Shown piece after piece: positions 12,627 to 28,888 of a DNA stretch of 64,000 nt. The translations under genes were made by a program, and so were the position numbers. The notes under the pieces were generated by a model that saw only the letters and a program-made list of their open reading frames with translations, was not told where the DNA came from and did not search any database. The DNA is from Hirudinaria manillensis (Eukaryota > Annelida > Clitellata > Hirudinida > Hirudinidae), in the NCBI GenBank assembly GCA_034509925.1, contig CM067537.1:7419501-7483500 (forward strand), given 5' to 3'. Each line of letters begins with the position of its first letter. Position 1 is the first letter of the stretch.

Positions 12627-13381
12627 GATTAATTGATTGGAACTTGGGTGCAGAGAATTTCCTTTGGATAAATCGAGTGGACTATGACGCAAGAAATGGT
12701 TTTTGTGATTCGCTCTTGGAATGGAGCCGTCGAGCAACTTAAAAACGATTCTGAATATAATAAACGTTTATTAATTGTTTTTTTACTTAACGCGTGTTAC
12801 GATGCTGTCGTTTTACATTAATTCTAACAAATTTGTTGCAGCATTGAAGTTAAATATTACAACAAAAAATATTATAAGTTAAAATTATATTTATAAAATT
12901 ATAAGTCGATAAATATTAAACGCGATATTTTTCAGCAAAAAATGTGTTGGTTGGCCTTTTGCGGTTTAGTAATGCTATAGTCAACATAAAATATAATATA
13001 ATATAAAATAAACAATTATATCATATATATAGATATAACTTGAACAATTTTGTCAAAAATGAAAATGGAACTTTTTGGAATTTATTATTATGACATGTTT
13101 TCCTTCCGCTAAATCATCACCGACCTCTAAAAAAGCACACCAAGGTCGACCCATTTGTCGCATTGAAACAAAAAGTACTTTTTGTAAATCCATTTTGTAA
13201 TCAGATACTTCGGCAATTTTTATCACAACAAGGCAAGGCATTGTCACTAAATAGTGTTACTTTATCGAATAGAAATGAGTTTGTTGATTTAAATATTGGA
13301 GAAAGACAGTCATTTAACGCTGTCTCAGCTGAATTGGTTCGATTATGAATTGTAAGTGAACAGAAATTTTCAACTGAAACG
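12627..13381. other. divergent spacer: capping enzyme promoter / transporter copy 3 promoter
   Basis: The capping enzyme reads leftward and transporter copy 3 reads rightward from here, so the roughly 750-base AT-rich stretch should carry both promoters. Small open frames near 13053-13247 and 13163-13458 have no recognisable similarity. No core promoter motif is convincing. Confidence 0.5.
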
Positions 13382-15528
13382 ATGGAGCAGAAAAAAGCCA
13401 CGTCAATTGGATGTCGTATAAACGTCAAGTTGATACCTCTAAAGATTATATATTTCATTCTTATATCAGGTTTGCTTTCAAAGGATTTTATGTTATAAAA
13501 GCAGTAATTTAATTAGCAGTAATAATGATAAATGATAATCTATTATAATGACTTTCAGCTTATGCAGCCCTATTTCCATACCTTCCAGTGTTCATGGGGG
13601 TTCTCAAACTGACTCCGATCGAGATGGCAATTATTTTGGGTGTAGGAACTGCTGTCTCAGCACCTATTCGAATAATTGTTGGATACATGGCCGATAGGCT
13701 TCAAAAGAGAGAAATAGTATTTGCTGCGTTTTGTTTACTTACACTTTTGTTTCATTTTTCACTTTATTTCACTCCAGTTAAAGAATCTCTATCCCAAACT
13801 AACAATCATCGATTTTGTTCTAATGAAACTTTATTCGCAGTCAAAAATATCTCGAATGGTTTCATTTGGACTGAACTAAGATGCTGCAGTGTCGATTTAA
13901 AAAACACTTCGATATGCTTTGATATGTCCTTTAACAGAAGCGGCGATGAACCAGCCATCAATAACATCAGCATCGTTGAACGTTTTAACTCTTCGTTGAA
14001 TCTACAAAGCGAAAATGGAACACAATGCATCGATCTCCGGCTCTGCAACAAGATGACTTTTGATGAATCCATGAACCACAAAACGTTTTGGACATTCTTC
14101 GCAGTGTATCTATTTGCTCAAGGAACGTGCAGTCCCCTGATGAACCTGTTGGACAGTCTCATTTACTCGTCCCTTATAAAAAACGGCAACCCGAAAGACT
14201 TTGGAAAAACTAGTCTCTGGGGTTCCGTCGGATATGGACTTTTTGCATTAGTAACTGGAATAATACAAGATGGTTTAAATGATCGAGGTTGGACTGGCAA
14301 ATATACATACTTTTGCTCATTTATCAACTTTGCCATTGGAATGTTTTTGACTTCAATCCTCGCACTGTTAACTAAGGTCGATATTAAAAAAATAAATACG
14401 AACAGACGACAAACGGGAATCAGCAAATTACAAAAGAAAGATCAAGTAAACAGTCCAGAATCTGAAATAAAACTCTTTAAAGATGGATATAACGTTAAAA
14501 TTCAGACGTCTGAAAGTAAAAGAGACTTGATGAAGATTCTATGTGGATTTTATCTTTCCATTGTAATGGTGACTGGAATGATTTCCGGAATGTTGGCTGG
14601 ATGCCTTGAGAATTTTTTTTATTACTTCTTGGCATCCCTCGATCCAAATAACAAGACCATCCTAGGCATGTGTTTAGCAGTTTCGTGTACGTGTGAGGCC
14701 ATCGTCCTTTTCTTTTCGGGAAGGATTTTGGCCGTGTTGGGGTCAAAAAGATGTCTATATGTCGTTTTCGTTGTGTTTTCTATTCGATTCCTGGCGTCTT
14801 CTTACATAGATAAACCTTGGTATGGACTGATTATTGATTCAACGCAATGCATATGTTATGGACTCCTTTATCCCGTCATGACTTCATGGGCCAGTTCACT
14901 TGTACCTTCCCATCTTCAGAGCACTGTCCAGTGCTATCTTGGAGCAATTTACTTCTCTCTGGGTGAGTTTGAATCTCAATTTCTATTACATTGATTCACT
15001 TGAATTTGAAAGTAGTTTTATTTTCCATTTTTTTATGGGGTTAATTTTTTTTTAGGTAAATATTTTAATATATTTATAAAATTTAATTCTTCCAAGAAAA
15101 CATATTTTGAGCTACTAGGTGATGAAATTTCTCGTATCATTATTTATTTTTAAAAAATGCTAGCAATAAACCATTGCAAGCTTTTGATAAATCCGGTTTT
15201 ATATTGAATCTGCCTGTAATAGTCTTGGACCCGCCTCGCTATTGCAATATTACAAAAAAGTAACTTAAATTAACGTTGTAATGATGATACCTGTGTTATT
15301 TCTATTACAGGCAGGGCTGCAGGCGCAGGAATAGCCGGAGTTTTGTACGAAACGTTCGGACCAACAGTCATGTTCCAAATATTTGCTGCCATCTCAGGAG
15401 GGTATTTGGCAATCCTAATTTTTGTCTTCGAGGTCTTCGATCGGATCAGACTGAAGAAAGTCCACAAAGGAGAGGATAAAGTTTGCAATAACGCCATTTG
15501 CGGTGAGAATAGTATAGTCGAAACATGA
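13382..15528 (+). CDS. MFSD6-like major facilitator transporter, array copy 3
   Basis: Exons 13382-13469, 13559-14962 and 15311-15528 (569 aa). The first exon is 88 nt, exactly as in copy 2, and encodes a short cytoplasmic leader ending INVKLIPLKIIYFILIS. Exon 2 starts with a helix containing FPYLPVFMGVLKLTP, then GYMADRLQKR. A roughly 120-residue Cys- and sequon-rich loop carries the pattern ELRCC...NTSIC...CIDLRLC. SLWGSVGYG and six or more further helices follow. Exon 3 gives GRAAGAGIAGVLYE and the last helix. Nearly identical to copy 4 over the first part of exon 2, so these two are the youngest duplicates. Substrate unknown. Confidence 0.87.
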
Positions 15529-16639
15529 TCCAGATGTGAATTTTCCTTTTGGGCGTGCATTGGAAGGTAAGCCAGCTCAGAACAATCATGGTCAGAACCT
15601 TCTCTAGAGCCCAGAAAGGAAAATATATAGATAATAAATAAAATTAATAAATGCCTTATTTACTTCAGGTTCAGAGGTGAGCACCATAAAAGTTGAAACA
15701 GGAAGTATAATATCAACATATTTGTGAATAGTAAATCATTTAATCTATTACGGAGTATACAAGTATGTTTATAATGCGGCATGTACTTTTTGCCATCTAT
15801 GTTATAGCTGTAATAATAAGTTATACTCATAATTATAATAATATAATAATAAACAATCACAATTATAGAAACCATCCAATTTTTTACATTATCATTGGTA
15901 CAACCTTTGTTTGCTCAGCTTTTTGTGCTTTTAAGTATTTGTTTTTTGTCTCACCCACCCATTTTATGTGTGACTCATTCTTAATGTCCTTGAATCATTA
16001 TTATTTCAGAATATTTCTTGTTATTGTTATTATCAAATTTTAATTTTAAATGTAATTTTTAAAACAAGTAAATCATTATTCCCTCTTTTTTCGAATTTCT
16101 CACAAAATTTCGAATTAGCAAACAAGTTTTTGTTTTCGATTCCATGTTCAAAGATGAATTCCTTTTCCATCCAGGTCTAAAAGTCCTGTTGTGTCACGAT
16201 TTGTATCAAGAAGACACTTATTTTGAACTTTGTAGTAATTTGTATATCAGCTTTTACTTGATCGATGTTTCTCGTTGATCGATCGTCTGGACATTGCGAA
16301 TATTTGGTTATTATTGAAGTTCAGATGAATTATTATAATCAGATAATAAAATATACTGACATTTGTTGCAACATACATGTATATGTTGTACGATATTATA
16401 TTAAGATAATAGAACAATGAAAATCTTAAGATAAATCTTAAGATAATTAACGGCTTCGAACGAGCGAAATAATCAAAACATAGATAATGTAATTCAAGCA
16501 ATCGCTACGTGTATTACTTTATGTGTACCCCACACCACTTCCCATGTACGATTGAAACAATATTGTGTGTTCCAAGTGTTAGTGATAAGCAGTTTATGGA
16601 TGCTTTTATCTCTAATATCTAAATATTTAACTATTTGAT

Positions 16640-16800
16640 GGACTTATTGGCGAGAGGGTGGACAACATAGCAACAGGGAGCCAGAATGACCACGGGGAGT
16701 ATAAGGTCTCCAAACATTAATTTTTGTTTGTTTTTTTAAATTTATTATTTATTTAATTGGAGAGAGTATGTCAAGTCACTTTCGCCATGGAAGTCCAGCA
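16640..16800 (-). pseudogene. decayed MS4A-like gene fragment (equivalents of exons 3-end and 4)
   Basis: Minus-strand translation near 16640-16715 gives FGDLILPVVILAPCCYVV. It lines up with the fourth-helix exon of the intact MS4A-like gene at 20201-20320 (ELILSIATSALCCNAV). Bases 16752-16800 resemble the 3' border of that gene's exon 3 (20418-20470), in the same order and orientation. No intact first half is visible and the helix is shortened. I therefore read it as a relic of a second MS4A copy that was duplicated with the transporter. A diverged live exon cannot be excluded by eye. Confidence 0.5.
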
Positions 16801-16892
16801 CGACTTGGAAGTTAGCTATTGCTATTGCTACTGCTGCTGCTATTGGTGTTGCCATTGCTGTTGCAATTGCTGTTGCTGTGGCTATTTGTATC
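16799..16892. repeat. imperfect GCTATT/GCTGTT hexanucleotide repeat
   Basis: About 14 imperfect hexamers of GCTATT, GCTGTT and GCTGCT type. They are directly adjacent to the MS4A-like relic and 55 bases before the copy 4 start codon. On minus one frame would encode alternating Ala and Thr/Ile residues. Confidence 0.85.
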
Positions 16893-16947
16893 GCGTGATC
16901 CCACCTGGATTGGTTTGATTTGAATTTCGAGTGACCAAAACGCTTTA

Positions 16948-19114
16948 ATGGAAAATATGAAGCAGGTGAAAGCTAAACCAAATGGATGTAAAATAAACGT
17001 AAAGTTGATACCTCTAAAGATGGCTTATTTCTTTCTTTTAGCAGGTATAATAATTTTATTTAATAGACTCAGAATATTATTCTCAGAAATTTAATCAGCT
17101 GCGTTAATAAACAATTATTTAGGAAATGATTTTCAGCTTATGCGGCTCTTTTGCCATACCTTCCCGTGTTCATGGGGGTTCTCAAACTGACTCCGATCGA
17201 GATGGCAATTATTTTGGGTGTAGGAACAGCTGTTTCAACACCTATTCGAATAATTGTTGGATACATGGCCGATAGGCTTCAAAAGAGAGAAATAGTATTT
17301 GCTGCTATATGCTTACTTACCCTTCTGTTTCATTTTTCACTTTATTTCATTCCAGTTAAAGAATCTCTATCCCAAACTAACAATCATCGATTTTGTTCTA
17401 ATGAAACTTTATTCGCAGCCAAAAATATCTCGAATGGTTTCAATTGGACTGAACTAAGATGCTGTCTTGACGATTTAAAAAACACTTCGATATGCTTTGA
17501 CAAGGCCCTCAACAGTAGTGTTAAAGCAAATAGTAACAATGAACCAGCAATCAATGACATCAGCATCGTTGAACATTTTAATTCTTCGTTGAAGCTACAA
17601 AGCGAAAATGGAACACATTGCATCGATTTCCGGCTCTGCAACAAGACGACTTCTGATGAATTCATGAACCACAAAACGTTTTGGACATTTTGCATACTGA
17701 ATCTATTTGCCCAAGGAACGTGCAGTCCTTCGATGAATATCTTGGACAGTCTCATCTATTCTTCTCTTACTAATAATGGCAATCAGAAAGAATTTGGAAA
17801 AACTAGTCTTTGGGGCACCGTTGGCTATGGAGTTTTTGCATTATTGTCTGGAGTAATCCAGGATAGTCTAAGCGATCGAGGATGGACTGGCAAATATACA
17901 TACTTTTGCTCATTTATCAACTTTGCCATAGGAATGTTTTTGAGTGCAATCCTCACATTGTTAACTAAGATTGATACTAAATTAACAAATACGAGTAGTG
18001 GACAAACTAAGATGGAAAAACTAAATAGCAAGTTACAGAAAGATCGAATGAACAATCCAGAAACCGAAAGAAAATTCTTTAAGGATGAAACTAAAATTCA
18101 GACTCCTGAAAGTAAAAGAGACTTGATGAGAATTCTATGTGGATTTTATCTTTCCATTGTAATCCTGACTGGAATGATTTCCGGAATGTTGGCTGGATGC
18201 CTTGAAGCTTTTTTTTATTACTTCCTGGCGTCTCTCGATCCAAATAACAAGTCCATTCTAGGCGTGTGTTTAGCGGTCTCATGCATCTGCGAAGCCATCG
18301 TCCTCTTCCTTTCGGGAAGGATTTTGGCCGTGTTGGGATCAAAAAGATGTCTGTATTTCGTTTTGGCTGTGTTTTCTATTCGATTCCTGGCATCTTCTTA
18401 CATCGAAAAACCTTGGTATGGAGTGATTGTGGAGTCAATGCAATGCATATGTTTTGGATTGCTCTATCCCGTCATAACTTCATGGGCCAATTCACTCGTA
18501 CCTGTCCATCTTCAGAGCACTGTTCAGTGCTATCTGGGAGCCGTTAACTACTCTCTGGGTAAGTATGAGTCTTGATTTGGATAATCTAATTCCTTTTGAA
18601 TTTCAGAATATTTTGCAATTTTCACGTCCTTACTTTTTTGCAATTACATCTAATATTTTACATAACATTTGGATTTGCCAAGATGGAAAAAAATATGCAA
18701 ACGCATTAAAAGGCCTTTGAGAGGTCCTATCGATTATCAATCGAGGTCCTATCGTTGAATCTGTTTAATAAAATATTTTTTTTTGAGTTTATTCAAACGT
18801 CAAAGTAAATTCTAAATATTCGATCAGTATAGCTTCTTAGATTACATTAAATTATTCTTAATGTGATAATAAAAGTGCTATTCATTGTTTTTTATAATCC
18901 AGGCAGAGCTGCAGGTGCGGGAATAGGCGGAGTTTTGTACGAAAAGTTCGGACCGAGGGTCATGTTCCGGATATTTGCTGCTATCTCGGGAGGGTATTTG
19001 GCAATCCTTATTTTCATCTTCGAAGTCTTGGATCGAATCAGACTGAGGAAAGTTCGCAAAGCAGACGATAAAGTTTGCACGCCAGTTGTAGTGAGAATTG
19101 TAACCGAAGCATGA
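16948..19114 (+). CDS. MFSD6-like major facilitator transporter, array copy 4
   Basis: Exons 16948-17044, 17137-18558 and 18903-19114 (576 aa, frame closed). The leader exon is 97 nt and ends INVKLIPLKMAYFFLLA. Exon 2 repeats the copy 3 sequence almost unchanged through GYMADRLQKREIVF and the first half of the extracellular loop (ELRCC...NTSIC). It then has a six-residue insertion and accumulates more changes, with SLWGTVGYG before the central helices. Exon 3 gives GRAAGAGIGGVLYEKFGPRV and a basic cytoplasmic end. Family and topology are clear; substrate and direction of transport are not. Confidence 0.87.
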
Positions 19115-20074
19115 TGATCTGGAATTAATTTAGTTTTTGGACTCAAATTGGAAAGTAGCATAGTTATAAACCTTAGTTATAACCACCCTTAGCGCAAAGG
19201 AAGGGAAATTGTAAATTATTATTAAATTAAAAGATTGAATGTCTCATTTTTTTAGGTTCAGAGGCGAGCTCCATAAAAGTTGGAATTGGAACTATTGCAT
19301 CAATATATTTATGATATCTCACATCTATTAATCTATTATGGAGTAGATAGTTAACAAAGCAAGGCATATAATTACATCCGCATTGATTAATAGTAGTTTA
19401 CTTATGATGTGTAATAATAATACTTATAATGACAATAATAATATTGTAATAAACGAGGATCTCTTTGTTTTACTAATTATCACTTGACTTTATTTATCAA
19501 TTATTCACGTAATAATCAGATAAATACCACTCCACAACATTTCTTATACAATATAACAAAATATTGCTTAACTATTCATTGTTGTATGGGCAAATCTCAA
19601 TAACAAAGCAGATGCCTAGTGAAAACCTAGCTGGAGAGTATGAGACCAAAAGTAGACTGTTTTTATTTGTATTTATTTATATGATTATTTATTTGTATTT
19701 ACGTATTCCCGACAATTTTAAAACCCAATGAAATTACATTTAGTTTTTTTTTTTAAATTAAATTTTCATTGTTTGTTAATGATTAAGCAAATTAAAAATT
19801 ACAAATAGGTAATAAAGTAGAAAAACATCTCTTACAGGCGTAAATATACAGCAAATGGATGTTCGGGGTAAAGTTATGGCAAAACATTAACCATTCGCTT
19901 TTGTTTATGCTAATAATTATAAGATGTTAATAATTATAAGATGCTAATATCAAGTCGATTACAATAGTATATACTTAATTTTATGTATGAAATGGATTAA
20001 TGACTACGACAATTCTGAGAATGCAAGTAGAGATAACAAAACATTCAATTATTGATTCATTCAACAACTACTGT
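19115..20074. other. spacer between transporter copy 4 and the MS4A-like gene
   Basis: Contains the duplicated 3' flank of the transporter (about 19257-19350), an AATAAA near 19448, and a short decayed MS4A-like piece near 19595-19670. The rest is AT-rich without coding character. Confidence 0.6.
19595..19670 (-). pseudogene. second decayed MS4A-like exon fragment
   Basis: Minus-strand translation gives STFGLILSS followed by a stop and further frame damage. It aligns with the FGDLILP of the relic at 16.7 kb and the ELILS of the intact gene. Its position after transporter copy 4 mirrors the relic after copy 3. The fragment is short, so the call rests on the repeated context as much as on similarity. 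Confidence 0.35.
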
Positions 20075-21288
20075 TTATAACAATATATCTGTTCCCTTTT
20101 TGGCCACGTCGCTTTCCAATTGTCGGGTGGGATGTTTCTGAAACGACAGAATTTGTTGATCTTGTTAAGCTTAAAAAAAAAACAACTGTTCAATACTAAC
20201 AGTCTTCCTGTAGCAGACGGCATTACAACAGAGAGCGGAAGTAGCTATGGAGAGTATAAGTTCTATAAACGCCAATGTGACCATGATGGATCCGAATGTA
20301 AGTCTTATGTTTGCATTTTTCTAGGAAAAAAATTTAAAGTAGATATATCAAAAATAATCAAATAAATTCTGTGTAATAATTTTTAATTGCTATATGATTT
20401 CTCGATTTTTATAATTATTTAATTTAATTGAAGTGAGAATGTACTAAGTCATTCACTTTCAATATGACTTGACATTCCTGTAATTTGAGAGGATCTAAAA
20501 ACTGTACTGCACAGATGTGTGTTCTAGATATTTCGTACTCGTCAGATGCCATGTGTGCTTTCGTGGTCCATGCATGTTGAATGTCGATCATACTGAACAT
20601 AACGAAGATCGGAATGATACAGGCTGCCAAAATCGCCATTACCATGAGTGTTATCATCTGGAAATGGAGTCATTATTCTTACAAACGTTGGTATAATTTC
20701 GTCAATAAATATATTTTTTAAAATTCTGCATTAATTAGATTCAATCAATTATAAAATTAATCACATGTCGCTGATACCCACCAAAACTCTGCTCAAGTCC
20801 TTCTTCACTAGGACAATTTGCATGACTCCGACAGTAATGAACTACAGTTTTATGAATCAAATATCTTTTTAATAATAAATCCATTTAATATTTTAAAAAA
20901 GCAATCGAAATCCATAAAAGGTCAAAGATTACAAAATCGGTTTCAACACTCAGACAATAATTGAATATATTCACTTAAAAATACTTTCCGACCAAAATTT
21001 GCATAAATTCCTAAAAAAATGAAAAAATGAAAAAAAACTCACCAAACCCCCTCCCCAAATACCGTATCCCATTAAATATACTTTGAAGTTACCGACGTGA
21101 AATGCGACCAAGAGACTATTGATAAAAACGCAGATTATTCCGATCGTTATTTGAGCGATGCCGAGGTATTTTGAGGTCTTCTTATTGTACTCGAATGGAG
21201 ATTCCAGAGGTTCGGGATGGCCGGATTGGGATCCTGCTGGGTTTCCGGAGTTCCCCAAAACATCTACCTTTGGTGCTTCTTGAGACAT
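20075..21288 (-). CDS. MS4A-like four-transmembrane protein
   Basis: Five phase-0 exons on minus: 21043-21288, 20782-20841, 20457-20657, 20201-20320 and 20075-20137 (229 aa). Helix 1 is about residues 38-60 (YLGIAQITIGIICVFINSLL). Helix 2 spans the exon 1/2 border (GIWGGGLFITVGVMQIVLV), helix 3 opens exon 3 (LMVMAILAACIIPIFVMF), and a polar loop with two cysteines follows. Helix 4 is in exon 4 (LAFIELILSIATSALCCNAV). N- and C-termini are short and cytoplasmic. This order is that of the MS4A/TMEM176 superfamily, whose members are membrane adaptors or channel-like proteins. The last exon (tail ending DILL) rests only on a good acceptor and frame; without it exon 4 would read to a stop shortly after. 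Confidence 0.72.
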
Positions 21289-22905
21289 ATGTGATTTTTT
21301 CTAAAACAAAATGATTAATTTTTAATAATTAATTAGTAAGTAACACATTGAGTACTTATATCGTTTACTCGTATATGTTTATTAAATCACTATTGCAGGC
21401 AGTGAAACGTTTTCGACTTAACTGATTTCCAAATTGGACTACGACCGCTTCAAACGCCGATTAACGGGCTTCGAAAACAACCTTTTACAGTTAAAGAGCT
21501 GAGAGCATTCAGTGTTTTTGTGTTTCTCATCTTCTTTCCACTTGAAAGTGGTCTAAAGTCTGCTTCCGGCCTGTTTCCCAAATTAGCAACCATAACGTAA
21601 TTAGTTTTAGGTCAAACACCGCTATAAAAAAAAGACTGAGTATATAAAGAATGTCAACAACTGAAATTGTCAATTTAAGGTTTAGATATTTTGCATTACA
21701 ATTTGGGGTAGTTGTAGTCAACGGTTCGACAGTTTAATAACAACGTAAATTGTCTGCAATTGTCTTTCCTTTGTGGTATTCAATTATGTTTAGCAAGTCC
21801 CAAAGGTTCTCCAAAATAATAACCGCATGACAAGATTGCAAAGTGCCAAATGAAAATTGAAAATCAAAGATCCAATAATTAGAGACATCAAATACGTTGC
21901 AACGTTTTTTAAACCCTACCTGGGTCTAACAGCGTCTAAAATAATTTGATAAGACACATGGTCCGAAATTGCTTTCATCGTGACTAGGGTATCAATTAGC
22001 AGCTCTCAAGAATTAAGCTACTGTCGCTCTCGGCCCTCAACATTTTAAGGATCTGGAGTAGAAAAACAAAATATTACTCCAGGTTATAAAGGAGGTGGGA
22101 CCTCAGAGATCAAAATTCACTTCCTGGTTTGGATATCTCCTCGATCAAACCTTTAAGCTGCACGATGTCCATCGCCGGGAAACTTCGGTAAGCTAAGACA
22201 TAAAATAACCGGAAGCAAATCCTCCAATAGCTAGCAGTGATGCCAATACTGGAAGATACGATCTGCCTGTGTTTATTATTTAATAATTAAGACAAACCAA
22301 GCAGACCGCCTTTCCTTGACGCCTGCAAATCGCCGCATGCTGCCAGGCGGACCTCGCGTGTTTACAAATGAAATTGATTTCTGGCAGGAAAAGGGCTGCA
22401 CGTCAGTAATGATAGAAATCAAGACCTACTAGTCGTAAGAAAAGAAAGAAGAAATAGAAGCATATCATTTTTAAAAAAAATGGCATCCCACTATCTGTGG
22501 ATAACTCCAATTTAATACCGAGGCTTCGTGTTCCAAAAAACGTGCTCATCTGAAAACTGAAAACGCAATGGCTGCCTGTGCGGACCCCACGAATGACGAG
22601 ACCAAAGACAATTAAAGTCGTAGTAGAAAATATTCAAAAGTTCAACCTGCACGTCTGTTTCGGAGCGATAGAGTACAACCGTTAATAGTTATTATTTAAC
22701 GTTCGGTGTCCGATCTCATCGCAGAGCGCTGCCTCACGACAGAGAAGCCGAAATTTGAATTCAGAATTTCTTTCCCAAAAGCTCCGAAAGCTACCATCTG
22801 ATTGAATCGAAGTTTTTTCGAAACTTTCAAGTAAAGATAGTTCAGTACACACCCTCTTTAGTACAAAAAAAAGATGAAATGATGAAAATTCAAAATTGCT
22901 TTTTT
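21289..22905. other. spacer between the MS4A-like gene and UBE3A
   Basis: About 1.6 kb with no recognisable exon. It should contain the MS4A-like promoter at its left side and the UBE3A 3' untranslated region at its right side. A 64-codon hydrophobic minus frame at 21527-21721 has no family match and I do not call it. Confidence 0.55.
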
Positions 22906-27796
<4,891 letters not shown>

Positions 27797-28411
27797 TATC
27801 TTATCCCCACAATAACTTGCATTAAAAAAAATAATTACATTTCGTTTTGTGAGTTGCTAGTATCTGTCAGTGAAGTCGGTTTTGAATCTTCGGCGCTGGG
27901 TACAAAAATCCAAGCAAATAAATTAAATGGCTAAACCCATAAAACTATTAATAATTCTAATTGCGTCTTTATTGCAATTTTGGATTCATTTTAGGCGACT
28001 GTGGATTGGAAGAATGATAATTACCTAACAACTTCGTTGTTATCAGCACCAGAAAATCTTGAAGAATTCATATAATTCAAACGTTAATGAAATCAAACAA
28101 ATGTCTATCTATCCACAAATATCAGACTGACTATGACGGAAAAATTCGTTCGCAGATACCGTATAAACATCAATAGATTTCGTTTTCTTGGGGCCATTAT
28201 GCATAGATGTTTTTGAATCTAATAAAATTTAATTTAGTTTAAAAAACCTTTAAAGTTAATTCTATTTCTAATATTAAATAACTAAATTTTCAGACCGTTG
28301 AAGCGTTTGCTTTGTAACCCATTTCCATAGGTTAGGTGCACCATTAAACAACGCCGGTTTCCAAACAACGGTTTCAAATATCTTGATCGGTTGGTTGTTT
28401 AGAGTGTAGAG
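27797..28411. promoter_or_regulatory. shared divergent promoter region of UBE3A and DPY30
   Basis: The two start codons point away from each other across about 615 bases, so both promoters must lie here. No TATA box or other element is obvious. The part nearest DPY30 (about 28310-28400) is less AT-rich than its surroundings. Any 5' untranslated exon of UBE3A would also be here. Confidence 0.55.
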
Positions 28412-28888
28412 ATGGCCGATGGTGAGTTTGCATTAAATGTATGCTTTCTGTGATTTTAAATATCTCCATTTTTTTTAGCGAGTCACGTTGTTCCAGAAAC
28501 TGCTCCTCAGATCGAGCCTACCACAGATTTCTCTCTCCCTTTGAACGTCCAGGTATTGAACTGATAAAACAAATCTATTGAACAACTTTACTCAAACGAA
28601 GACGTCTTTATTAATCAGAAAATTGTTACCAACGAAAAGTCTTCTTTTGATCTTCCACCAAAAAAATCTAAAGTTGAACTTCAGTCATTACCAACTAGGG
28701 CCTACCTAGATCAAACAGTTGTACCCATTTTGATGCAGGGACTTTCTGCACTGGCTAAAGAGAGGTATTTCTTTATTACAACGTTTTATTTTATATTGAT
28801 TTGCTGAGGTATGTGATCTTGCAGGCCACCAAATCCAATAGAATACCTGGCAACTTATTTGTTAAAAAACAAGAATCAGTTTGAATAA
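28412..28888 (+). CDS. DPY30: DPY30, COMPASS histone H3K4 methyltransferase subunit
   Basis: Four exons: 28412-28421 (only ten coding bases), 28479-28552, 28619-28764 and 28825-28888, giving 97 aa against 99 in human. The C-terminal Dpy-30 dimerisation motif is well conserved: [20 protein letters not shown], then [17 protein letters not shown]. The helical motif forms the dimer that docks ASH2L in the MLL/SET1 complexes. The N-terminus is the usual poorly conserved acidic region. The tiny first exon is supported by the frame (ATG GCC GAT G, then a GTGAGT donor) and a strong acceptor. Confidence 0.95.

Larger units (their letters stand above)
15529..16947. other. spacer between transporter copies 3 and 4
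   Basis: Immediately after copy 3, bases around 15669-15760 are clearly similar to bases around 19257-19350 after copy 4, so the 3' flank was duplicated together with the gene. Further right lie MS4A-like coding remnants (16640-16800, minus) and a hexanucleotide repeat. Nothing else with coding character is seen. Confidence 0.6.

Noticed and set aside
12627-12737. N-terminal extension of the capping enzyme by 37 residues
   Set aside because: The open frame continues, but the only starts there are non-ATG. The first ATG at 12626 gives the conserved RNGTT N-terminus.
13053-13247. 64-codon minus frame between the capping enzyme and transporter copy 3
   Set aside because: No recognisable similarity. 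It overlaps another small open frame on plus and lies in a promoter interval.
21527-21721. Hydrophobic 64-codon minus frame upstream of the MS4A-like gene
   Set aside because: AT-rich sequence often gives hydrophobic frames. There is no start context, splice link or family match.
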